Part shown: in pieces, positions 7,478 to 12,457 of the stretch
How the letters are laid out: each line of letters starts with the position of its first letter
Numbering within the stretch: position 1 is the first letter of the stretch
Origin: Thermoflexales bacterium
GTDB lineage: Bacteria > Chloroflexota > Anaerolineae > B4-G1 > SLSP01
Direction: 5' to 3'
DNA length: 12,457 nt
NCBI GenBank assembly: GCA_015486785.1
Contig: WFQZ01000175.1
Location: 1 to 12,457, forward strand
The notes under the pieces: model-generated
Told to the model about the DNA's origin: nothing
What the model saw: the letters and a program-made list of their open reading frames with translations, nothing else
Databases searched by the model: none
Made by a program: the position numbers and the translations under genes

Positions 7478-7507
7478 AAAAAACGGCGTGCTTTTCCGGC
7501 ACGCCGT
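7478..7507 (-). terminator. Intrinsic terminator after efp
   Basis: A 9-bp stem (ACGGCGTGC at 7483-7491 with 7499-7507) closes a 7-nt loop, and on the minus strand it is followed by a U-run of six (7478-7483). It lies 25 nt after the efp stop codon. Its U-run runs straight into the cca ribosome binding site. Confidence 0.9.
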
Positions 7508-7532
7508 GGGGAACTTTAAGAGTTGTTACGAG

Positions 7533-8093
7533 TTAAGAAACGCGGGTTACGTACTCTCCGGTGCGCGTGTCCACACGAATGACGTCGCCCACATTGACGA
7601 ACAGCGGCACTTGAACCTTCAAACCGGTCTCGCAGGCCACGGTCTTGCTCGCGCCGGTGGCCGTATCTCCGGCCACGGCCATTTCGGAATCCACCACCTC
7701 TAGCTCCACCGTGCTGGGCAGCTCAATAGCAATCGGCTCGCTGCCGTACATTGAGATGGTCACTTCCATACCTTCCTTGAGGTACCCGGCCTGTTCCTCC
7801 ACCATTGCCGCCGGGATGCTGTGCTGATCGTAGCTCTCCACATCCATAAAGTAGTAGCTCTCCTCATCGTGATAGAGGTACTGCATCGTCAGCCGATCCA
7901 CCGGAGCTTCCTCAAAACGGTCTCCGTTCAAGAAGTTGCGGGGGATGATGGCCCCTGTGCGCAGGTCTCGGATTTTCGTGCGGATGATCGCATTGCCACG
8001 CCCCGGCTTGTAGTGCTGATATTCAATCACCTGGTACAGTTTGCCATCGAGTAAGAACGTAGTTCCTTTACGAAGTTCATTTGCGTTGAGCAT
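7533..8093 (-). CDS. efp: Translation elongation factor P
   Basis: EF-P binds between the P and E sites of stalled ribosomes and helps peptide-bond formation at polyproline stretches. The 186-residue length is standard. Domain I (about 1-62) carries the loop KPGRGNA; domain II spans about 64-126 and domain III about 128-186, ending with the signature VPLFVNVGDVIRVDTRTGEY. The residue at the loop tip that contacts the P-site tRNA is Arg32, where many EF-Ps have a modifiable lysine. AAGGAG lies 6 nt before the ATG. The gene has its own promoter at 8124-8151 and a terminator after it, so it can be transcribed alone. Confidence 0.97.
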   Translation of the reverse strand: MLNANELRKGTTFLLDGKLYQVIEYQHYKPGRGNAIIRTKIRDLRTGAIIPRNFLNGDRFEEAPVDRLTMQYLYHDEESYYFMDVESYDQHSIPAAMVEEQAGYLKEGMEVTISMYGSEPIAIELPSTVELEVVDSEMAVAGDTATGASKTVACETGLKVQVPLFVNVGDVIRVDTRTGEYVTRVS

Positions 8094-8123
8094 TATCCTC
8101 TCCTTCTCTGTGTGACTGTGGCC

Positions 8124-8151
8124 ATTATAACTAGCCCCGAAAGCGCGTCAA
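8124..8151 (-). promoter_or_regulatory. Sigma-70-type promoter of efp
   Basis: The minus strand shows TTGACG (8146-8151), a 16-nt spacer and a perfect TATAAT (8124-8129). The predicted start near 8117 gives a leader of about 24 nt. The -35 box overlaps the stop codon of the HIT gene, so the promoter fills the short gap between the two genes. Confidence 0.85.
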
Positions 8152-8618
8152 GAATTGTCGTCACGCGGAAAGGCGTCCCGCAATTCTTCACAGAGCGCAG
8201 CAACTTCCGCCGGGGGGAGCGCGTCTGCCGAGACCTTTTCGCCCAGGAGCGCGAAAATTCGCGGCCCGCGCAACTCCGGCGGCAGGTCGGCGGCGCGGGG
8301 CACAATGTGTACGTGGACGTGATGGAAATGTTCGGCTTCCGCCAGGATCATCACGTATTCCTTGGCACTGTGGAATTGCCGATGAATCAGGCGGGTGGTG
8401 CGTTGGATCAGCTCGCCCATCTCCGCAAATTCCGCCGGGGTCAGCTCATGCAACGCGGCCTTGTGCTCCTTGAGCACCAGCACCAGCCAGCCACGCAGCT
8501 TGGTGGGATAGGCATGCTCAACCAGCCAATGCTGCCCCTCGTAAATGGTCACGCCGGGGGAAACGCGCTTGATGCCGGCGTTGGCCAGACAGCTCCAGCA
8601 AGTGGGATCGAAAGTCAT
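8148..8618 (-). CDS. HIT-family protein (nucleotide hydrolase/transferase of the Hint/Fhit superfamily)
   Basis: The 156-residue protein carries the histidine triad at His100, His102 and His104 (HVHVHIVPR), the active site for attack on nucleoside phosphates. A CWSC pair at residues 7-10 resembles the zinc-binding cysteines of Hint and GalT-type members. The core also has VLVLKEHKAALHEL, matching the usual 'P/KxH...L' stretch of HIT proteins. The ATG at 8618 is preceded by AGGAGG at 8624-8629. A longer reading from 8657 would start inside the tRNA terminator and was discarded. The physiological substrate is unknown. The gene follows tRNA-Gly and precedes efp by 54 nt. Confidence 0.92.
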   Translation of the reverse strand: MTFDPTCWSCLANAGIKRVSPGVTIYEGQHWLVEHAYPTKLRGWLVLVLKEHKAALHELTPAEFAEMGELIQRTTRLIHRQFHSAKEYVMILAEAEHFHHVHVHIVPRAADLPPELRGPRIFALLGEKVSADALPPAEVAALCEELRDAFPRDDNS

Positions 8619-8623
8619 AGCGG

Positions 8624-8629
8624 CCTCCT
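8624..8629 (-). promoter_or_regulatory. Ribosome binding site deciding the HIT gene start
   Basis: AGGAGG lies 5 nt before the ATG at 8618. It fixes this start over an upstream in-frame ATG at 8657, which falls in the loop of the tRNA terminator. It begins only 8 nt after that terminator's U-run. Confidence 0.82.
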
Positions 8630-8637
8630 GTGTGGAT

Positions 8638-8672
8638 AAAAAAACAGTCCGATACAACGTACCGGACTGTTT
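8638..8672 (-). terminator. Intrinsic terminator after tRNA-Gly
   Basis: A 10-bp stem (8642-8651 with 8663-8672; core CAGTCCG) closes an 11-nt loop that may pair further. It is followed on the minus strand by a U-run of seven (8638-8644). It begins 1 nt after the tRNA 3' end, so the released transcript would be close to mature length. Confidence 0.92.
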
Positions 8673-8673
8673 G

Positions 8674-8745
8674 AGCGGGTGAGGGGACTCGAACCCCTGA
8701 CATTCAGCTTGGGAAGCTGACGTTCTACCGCTGAACTACACCCGC
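8674..8745 (-). tRNA. tRNA-Gly, anticodon CCC
   Basis: The 72-nt cloverleaf reads clearly on the minus strand. The acceptor stem is GCGGGTG with CACCCGC, the D stem GTTC with GAAC, the anticodon stem TCAGC with GCTGA, and the T stem AGGGG with CCCCT around TTCGAGT. The 7-nt anticodon loop TTCCCAA places CCC at positions 8713-8711, which reads the GGG glycine codon. The discriminator base is U, as usual for bacterial tRNA-Gly. The 3' CCA is not encoded; CAA follows instead. The gene has a tight promoter upstream and a terminator directly after it. Confidence 0.97.
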
Positions 8746-8764
8746 AACCTCCCAACGGGGCGAG

Positions 8765-8792
8765 ATTATAGCACGGGTCAGCATTTCCGCAA
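8765..8792 (-). promoter_or_regulatory. Promoter of tRNA-Gly (extended -10 type)
   Basis: The minus strand carries a perfect TATAAT (8765-8770) with the extended -10 TG (TGCTATAAT). A weak -35, TTGCGG, lies 16 nt further upstream (8787-8792). The start would be near 8758, leaving a 5' leader of about 13 nt for RNase P. The promoter fits in the 69-nt gap after mreB. Confidence 0.82.
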
Positions 8793-8814
8793 GCGCAGAT
8801 AGCCTCGCGCTCGC

Positions 8815-9825
8815 CTACAAAGCCTCCAAGGTGCGCTTGAGGTAAGGGAGCAGGGCATGCGCTTTGCCCGCGCCGACGGCCACGCAGGCCATAGGCGCAT
8901 CGGCCACGTACACCGGCACGCCGGTTTCCTGAGTCAACAGGTTATCCACATTGCGCAGCAACGCGCCGCCGCCGATCATAGTGATCCCCCGGTCAATGAT
9001 GTCCGAGGATAGCTCCGGCGGGGTGCGCTCCAGCACCGATCTGACCATGTTGATGATCAAGTTCAACGGTTCTTCCAGGGCCTCCGAGATGTCGTCGCTG
9101 CTGATTTCAACGCTGCGAGGCAAGCCGGTCACCTGATCGCGGCCTTGCACTTCCATCCGCAGCGGCTCTTCCAGCGGCAAGGCCGAGCCAATGCGAATCT
9201 TGGCCTCCTCCGCCGTGGGCATGCCCAACATCAAGTTGTACTTGCGCCGCACGTAAGCCACAATAGCTTCATCCATCCGCACGCCGCCCACGCGCACCGC
9301 AGACGAAGACACCACCCCGTAGACGGAGAGCACGGCGGCCTCGCTCGTGCCGCCGCCGAGGTCCACCACCATATGCCCGCCCGGCGTGTGAATGGGCAAT
9401 CCCGCGCCGATGGCCCCGGCCAACGGCTCCGGGATGCGGTAAGCGCGTCCTGCACCGGCCTCCAGCGCGGCCTGATGCACCGCGCGGCTTTCCACCTGCG
9501 TCACGCCGAACGGCACCGTCAAAATGACGTGCGGCTTAAACAACCGTCGCCGCTTCCCGATGGCGGTGTTGATGAAGTAATACAGCATCTCGCGGGTGAT
9601 GTGGTAATCGGCGATCACGCCGTCGCGGAGCGGACGGCGCACCTGGATCGTTTCGGGGGCCCGGCCCAACATCGCCAGAGCCTTTTCTCCCACTTCCAAG
9701 ACCGTCCCGGTCTTGATCTCCTGCGCAACGACTGAGGGTTCTTGCAACACGATCCCCCGGCCTCGCACATAGACCAAAACGTTGACCGTGCCTAGATCAA
9801 TTCCTAATTCTTCTACCAGTGGCAT
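8815..9825 (-). CDS. mreB: Rod-shape-determining actin homologue MreB
   Basis: The 336-residue actin-fold ATPase polymerises under the membrane and guides cell-wall synthesis or cell shape. Phosphate-1 loop IDLGTVNVLVYV is at 9-20, the conserved VPFGVTQVESRA at 104-115, EPLAGAIGAGLP at 133-144, phosphate-2 loop DLGGGTSEAAV at 155-165, and the adenosine motif GGGALLRNVDNLL at 285-297. The length is typical. No N-terminal amphipathic helix of the E. coli type is visible before the first motif. The Shine-Dalgarno is weak (AGAGAG). No mreC, mreD or penicillin-binding protein gene lies next to it, unlike the common mre operon, so it is either a stand-alone copy or one of several paralogues. Confidence 0.95.
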   Translation of the reverse strand: MPLVEELGIDLGTVNVLVYVRGRGIVLQEPSVVAQEIKTGTVLEVGEKALAMLGRAPETIQVRRPLRDGVIADYHITREMLYYFINTAIGKRRRLFKPHVILTVPFGVTQVESRAVHQAALEAGAGRAYRIPEPLAGAIGAGLPIHTPGGHMVVDLGGGTSEAAVLSVYGVVSSSAVRVGGVRMDEAIVAYVRRKYNLMLGMPTAEEAKIRIGSALPLEEPLRMEVQGRDQVTGLPRSVEISSDDISEALEEPLNLIINMVRSVLERTPPELSSDIIDRGITMIGGGALLRNVDNLLTQETGVPVYVADAPMACVAVGAGKAHALLPYLKRTLEAL

Positions 9826-9865
9826 AAGCTCTCTTTTTTAACCCGCTATTGAAATTGCGTGGGCA

Positions 9866-9893
9866 ATTGTAACCAAAGCCCCACGGTTGGCAA
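9866..9893 (-). promoter_or_regulatory. Promoter of mreB
   Basis: The minus strand shows TTGCCA (9888-9893), a 16-nt spacer and TACAAT (9866-9871), each box 5/6 to consensus. The predicted start near 9859 leaves a leader of about 34 nt. It is back to back with the promoter of the plus-strand cluster. Confidence 0.72.
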
Positions 9894-9960
9894 CTCTTGA
9901 CGCTCTGCAAGCGCACGCTTTACGGCAATGCACCCGCAACAAACCTGAAACGCGAACAAC

Positions 9961-9989
9961 TTTACACACTCTGCGAACCGTGCTATACT
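9961..9989 (+). promoter_or_regulatory. Promoter of the plus-strand membrane/zinc-ribbon cluster
   Basis: TTTACA (9961-9966), a 17-nt spacer and TATACT (9984-9989), with an extended -10 TG just before it. Transcription should start around 9996, leaving a leader of about 75 nt that contains the hairpin at 10006-10028. Confidence 0.8.
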
Positions 9990-10005
9990 GAAAAAAGTTA
10001 AAAAT

Positions 10006-10028
10006 CCCGGCCTAGGCACCGGGTTTTT
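10006..10028 (+). terminator. Terminator-like hairpin in the cluster's leader (possible attenuator)
   Basis: CCCGG (10006-10010) pairs with CCGGG (10019-10023) around an 8-nt loop and is followed by TTTTT (10024-10028). An A-run at 10000-10004 can extend the stem by pairing with the T-run, with one bulged base. It lies just downstream of the predicted start and upstream of the first gene. Being A-rich on the left, it would also look like a terminator on the opposite strand. A regulatory role is inferred from position only. Confidence 0.6.
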
Positions 10029-10070
10029 AGACACCATACCCTATGAATCACACTGTCAGGAGAGCGTCGC

Positions 10071-10322
10071 TTGAATGATCAAGAAACCTTTTCCTCTGCG
10101 CAGCTTAAACAGTGGGCTGAAGCGATCAAAACGCGACATTGGGAAGCAATGGCGACGTTGTTCCTGGAAGGACTTCAAATTTGGGGATTCATAGGGGCGC
10201 AAATTCTGTGGATGTTGGCCCCGTTTTTGGGGAAAGAGACGCTCGCGCCGTATGCTGAGGTTCTAGAACAACCGGAAGCACTGCGACAGTTACAACGTTA
10301 CCTGCTGACCGAGGATGAGTAG
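10071..10322 (+). CDS. Small hypothetical protein, first gene of the membrane/zinc-ribbon cluster
   Basis: I do not recognise this 83-residue protein. It has a charged N-terminal part (about 1-26), a hydrophobic stretch at about 29-53 (FLEGLQIWGFIGAQILWMLA), and an acidic C-terminal helix ending in TEDE. The hydrophobic part could be a membrane helix or a buried amphipathic helix. The start codon is TTG at 10071, chosen because AGGAG lies 8 nt upstream (10058-10062). The next in-frame Met is 26 residues in, and the ATGs nearby are out of frame. The stop codon is immediately followed by the ATG of the next gene, so the two are very likely translationally coupled. Confidence 0.75.
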   Translation: MNDQETFSSAQLKQWAEAIKTRHWEAMATLFLEGLQIWGFIGAQILWMLAPFLGKETLAPYAEVLEQPEALRQLQRYLLTEDE

Positions 10323-11072
10323 ATGGGCTTCTACCTGGCTATGGGCATAGTCTTCATCGGGGTGATCGCCCTGGCGATTTATGGGATTCGTTATCGGGAT
10401 ACAGCCCCCGAAACGCGCGAGTTTCCGGTCTTCCAGGCACTATCTAATGAAGTAGGACGTGTCGCCGAAGAAGGCAACTCAATCCACATCGCCTTGGGGA
10501 GCGGAGGGCTGGTCCGCGAAGACGCGATGGCCTCTATCGCCTCCTTGCAAGCTCTCACCGGCTTGCTAGACCTGGCAGCGACTTATGACACACCGCCGCG
10601 CATCACCGTAGCCGATCCCACCCTTTACCTGCTGGCCGGAGATTGGATGCGCCGTTCCTACGCGCGTTTAGGCGAAGCCTCCCTGTATCGGCCCTTGATG
10701 GTGCAATTTTCGGCCCCCACGCCGGTCACTTACGCGGCTATGGCTGCCACGAACCTCTTTGACGATCCCATAGGCTCTAACATTATGTTGGGGCAGTTCA
10801 ATCAAGAAGTCTCCTTCTTAAATGATGCGGTACTGCGGCGGGGCATCTACTCTGTCGGCGGCACAACCTCACTCAGTGGGGCCGGCTCAATGTATCCGGT
10901 GCTGGCCGAACAACAATTCGTCCTCGGCGAAGACCTGTTCGCCGGCGGGGCGGAAGTCATCAGCCGCTCCCCGTACTGGTCAAGCCTGCTGGCCCAAGAC
11001 GTACTGCGGGGCATTGTAATTCTGGGGATCGTGCTGGCGATGATCTACTCTTTGCTGGGGATGGGGGGCTAG
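10323..11072 (+). CDS. Bitopic membrane protein resembling DUF6754 proteins of Chloroflexota
   Basis: The 249-residue protein has a membrane helix at each end (about 4-22 and 229-247) enclosing a soluble domain of some 200 residues. The domain shows EEGNSIHIALGSGGL (49-63), TVADPTLYLLAGDWMRRSYARLG (around 95-117), a YAAMAATNL stretch (138-145), GQFNQEVSFL (157-166) and LGEDLFAGGAEV (201-212). From memory this series resembles an uncharacterised Chloroflexota family annotated DUF6754; a profile search is needed to confirm. No catalytic motif is apparent. It starts directly after the stop of the previous gene and ends 2 nt before the next ATG. Its function is unknown. Confidence 0.85.
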   Translation: MGFYLAMGIVFIGVIALAIYGIRYRDTAPETREFPVFQALSNEVGRVAEEGNSIHIALGSGGLVREDAMASIASLQALTGLLDLAATYDTPPRITVADPTLYLLAGDWMRRSYARLGEASLYRPLMVQFSAPTPVTYAAMAATNLFDDPIGSNIMLGQFNQEVSFLNDAVLRRGIYSVGGTTSLSGAGSMYPVLAEQQFVLGEDLFAGGAEVISRSPYWSSLLAQDVLRGIVILGIVLAMIYSLLGMGG

Positions 11073-11074
11073 GA

Positions 11075-11680
11075 ATGTTCAAACGGACCCTGCCCACAAT
11101 TACCGCGATGCTGGTCGGCTGGTTAGTACTCTTGGGAGCGTTCTTCCCCAGCACGCCACTTTACCAAGTGCGCAGCCTGCTCATCCAATGGGCGACGGTG
11201 CTGGGGGCATTCGCGCTATTTCTGGCCTACCTTAACATCCTCCAAGTGCATCTGGCACGGATGGCACACACGAAAAGACATTGGACTTCGAGCTTCCTGG
11301 TCACTGTCACCGCTATCGGCGCGTTGATCATTGTCGGGGGGAAAGGCCCGCAGCATCCCTGGACGCAACTCCTGCTGAATTACGTACTCGTCCCCGGCGA
11401 ATCGGCCTTACTGGCAATGACGGCCATCGTCTTGACCTTAACCGGCATCCAGCTTTTGCGTGTCCGTCGTCAGGCGGAAAGCGCGGTCTTCCTGATCGTC
11501 GTCATTTTGGCACTTTTCAGCGTCATTCCTTACTGGGGATTCTTCTCGCTGGTACACACCTGGCTCAATACCCTCGCCATCGGTGGCATGCGCGGCATCG
11601 TCATCGGCGTGGCCCTGGGGGTAACGATGACCGGTCTCCGCATTATCGTGGGGATTGATCGTCCCCATAGTGAAGAGTGA
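11075..11680 (+). CDS. Six-helix membrane protein of unknown function
   Basis: I do not recognise a family for this 201-residue protein. Hydrophobic segments lie at about 7-25, 34-56, 72-89, 104-127, 136-156 and 168-191. Short basic loops (RMAHTKRHW at about 62-70; RVRRQ at about 129-133) suggest which loops face the cytosol under the positive-inside rule. There is no signal peptide and no transporter or enzyme signature that I can see. It is 2 nt from the gene before and 5 nt from the gene after, so it is probably made together with the DUF6754-like protein and may be its membrane partner. Confidence 0.85.
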   Translation: MFKRTLPTITAMLVGWLVLLGAFFPSTPLYQVRSLLIQWATVLGAFALFLAYLNILQVHLARMAHTKRHWTSSFLVTVTAIGALIIVGGKGPQHPWTQLLLNYVLVPGESALLAMTAIVLTLTGIQLLRVRRQAESAVFLIVVILALFSVIPYWGFFSLVHTWLNTLAIGGMRGIVIGVALGVTMTGLRIIVGIDRPHSEE

Positions 11681-11685
11681 AAACT

Positions 11686-12457
11686 ATGATCCGTTGTCCT
11701 AAATGCGGTACACTGAACCGAGACGGAAGCCGTTTTTGCAATGAATGCGGCTCGCCATTGCGAGATACCAGAACCCGCTGCCCCGTCTGTGGCGCATTGA
11801 ACCCGGTAGGGAATCTGTTTTGTGACCGTTGTCACGCTCGGCTCGTCCCCTTGGAGGTCCCGCCGGAAACGGAAAATGCGCCCGCCCCGGCGCAGCCCGC
11901 GCCGGTGATTAAAGGGATTTCCCTGCCTTCACGGGCGACGGATGAAAACACCCCGGCTGATGTTCCCGATTGGCTTTCGGAACTTACCCAGGCACAGGAA
12001 GACACGGTAGACGAAAGCGAAGCGGCGGAAGGCATGCCCGACTGGCTCTCCGGCCTCGCGCCGGAAGAACCAACTCCGGCAGAGGAAGAAGCTCCCGCCC
12101 CGGCGGAAGGCATGCCCGATTGGCTCTCCGGCCTCGCGCCGGAACCGGCTCCCGCAGAGAAAGAAGCTCCCGCTCCGGCGGAAGGCGTGCCCGACTGGCT
12201 CTCCGGCCTCGCGCCAGAAGAACCAACTCCGGCAGAGGAAGAAGCTCCCGCTCCGGCGGAAGGCGTGCCCGATTGGCTCTCCGGCCTCGCGCCAGAAGAA
12301 CCAACTCCGGCAGAGGAAGAAGCCCCCGCCCCGACGGAAGGCGTGCCCGATTGGCTCTCCGGCCTCGCACCAGAACCCGCTCCCACAGAGGAAGAAGCCC
12401 CTGCTCCGGCGGAAGGCATGCCCGACTGGCTCTCCGGCCTCGCGCCGGAAGAACCAA
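11686..12457 (+). CDS. Double zinc-ribbon protein with repeated PDWL motifs (partial, C-terminus outside window)
   Basis: The ATG at 11686 opens a frame with no stop up to the window edge (257 complete codons). Two zinc ribbons come first: Cys4/7/18/21 and Cys32/35/46/49 (CPKCG...CNECG, CPVCG...CDRCH). A Pro/Ala/Glu-rich region follows, with PDWL(S)xL motifs beginning at residues 94, 118, 144, 169, 195, 221 and 246. Between motifs lie acidic, proline-rich linkers (APEEPTPAEEEAPAPAEG), so the tail should be extended and disordered with regularly spaced hydrophobic anchors. Such PDWL-containing zinc-ribbon proteins recur in Chloroflexota, as I recall, without a known role. It starts 5 nt after the six-helix protein gene, which suggests coupled translation. 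What follows the repeats is not visible. Confidence 0.9.
   Translation, partial: MIRCPKCGTLNRDGSRFCNECGSPLRDTRTRCPVCGALNPVGNLFCDRCHARLVPLEVPPETENAPAPAQPAPVIKGISLPSRATDENTPADVPDWLSELTQAQEDTVDESEAAEGMPDWLSGLAPEEPTPAEEEAPAPAEGMPDWLSGLAPEPAPAEKEAPAPAEGVPDWLSGLAPEEPTPAEEEAPAPAEGVPDWLSGLAPEEPTPAEEEAPAPTEGVPDWLSGLAPEPAPTEEEAPAPAEGMPDWLSGLAPEEP
12025..12457 (+). repeat. In-frame tandem repeat, 75/78-bp units encoding PDWL motifs
   Basis: Six near-identical copies start at 12025, 12103, 12178, 12256, 12334 and 12409, the last cut by the window edge. Spacings are 78, 75, 78, 78 and 75 bp, so all are multiples of three and the frame is kept. The two lengths reflect two linker types (PEEPTPAEEE versus PEPAPAEKE or PEPAPTEEE). 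The motif core at nucleotide level, ACTGGCTCTCCGGCCTCGC or its GATTGG variant, is almost invariant. A diverged seventh unit lies just upstream at about 11953-12024. High DNA identity implies recent duplication or ongoing homogenisation. Confidence 0.92.

Noticed and set aside
8619..8657. 13-residue extension of the HIT protein
   Set aside because: The extra codons cover the tRNA terminator stem and U-run and the real ribosome site.
11832..12457. Two long repetitive minus-strand open frames (Gly/Ala/Ser-rich and Arg/Leu-rich)
   Set aside because: They are mirror readings of the in-frame PDWL repeat; the plus frame continues from a zinc-ribbon domain with coupled spacing.
12025..12457. Possible CRISPR or satellite array
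   Set aside because: Units abut without unique spacers, and all lengths are multiples of three within an open coding frame.

Overview
The window looks like a chromosomal stretch from a member of the Chloroflexota, probably of the Anaerolineae type. This rests on protein style and is an inference. The signs are a zinc-ribbon protein with repeated Pro-Asp-Trp-Leu motifs, a DUF6754-like membrane protein, a CCA-adding enzyme with an extra N-terminal domain, exported beta-helix/choice-of-anchor proteins, a CUT1 sugar transporter without its own ATPase, a tRNA gene without encoded CCA, and moderately GC-rich DNA.

Layout, left to right. (1) 1-1224, minus strand: the first 408 residues of an exported parallel beta-helix protein that leaves the window at its left edge. 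(2) 5788-1498, minus strand: a four-gene sugar-uptake operon, lacI-type regulator, sugar-binding lipoprotein, and two permeases. It has a near-consensus promoter whose start site is covered by two abutting LacI-type operators. The binding protein closely resembles the Thermus glucose/mannose-binding protein, so glucose or mannose is the likely substrate. A strong hairpin separates the binding-protein gene from the permease genes. (3) 8793-5807, minus strand: an RNA/translation group made of tRNA-Gly(CCC), a HIT-family hydrolase, elongation factor P and a CCA-adding enzyme. Two intrinsic terminators lie directly against the ribosome binding sites of the following genes, and efp has its own promoter. 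(4) 9893-8815, minus strand: a lone mreB with its own promoter. (5) 9961-12457, plus strand: a divergent, tightly packed four-gene cluster. It encodes a small hydrophobic-core protein, a DUF6754-like bitopic membrane protein, a six-helix membrane protein and a double zinc-ribbon protein with seven visible PDWL motifs, cut by the right edge. A terminator-like hairpin lies in its leader.

How the parts work together: region 2 is a self-contained repressor-controlled importer that borrows an ATPase from elsewhere. Region 3 serves translation; the tRNA lacks a 3' CCA and needs the enzyme encoded about 1.2 kb downstream. Region 5 has no known function, but its gene overlap and spacing point to a membrane complex with a cytosolic zinc-ribbon/PDWL scaffold. 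It is the best candidate here for an undescribed system. The leftmost gene and the rightmost gene are both incomplete.
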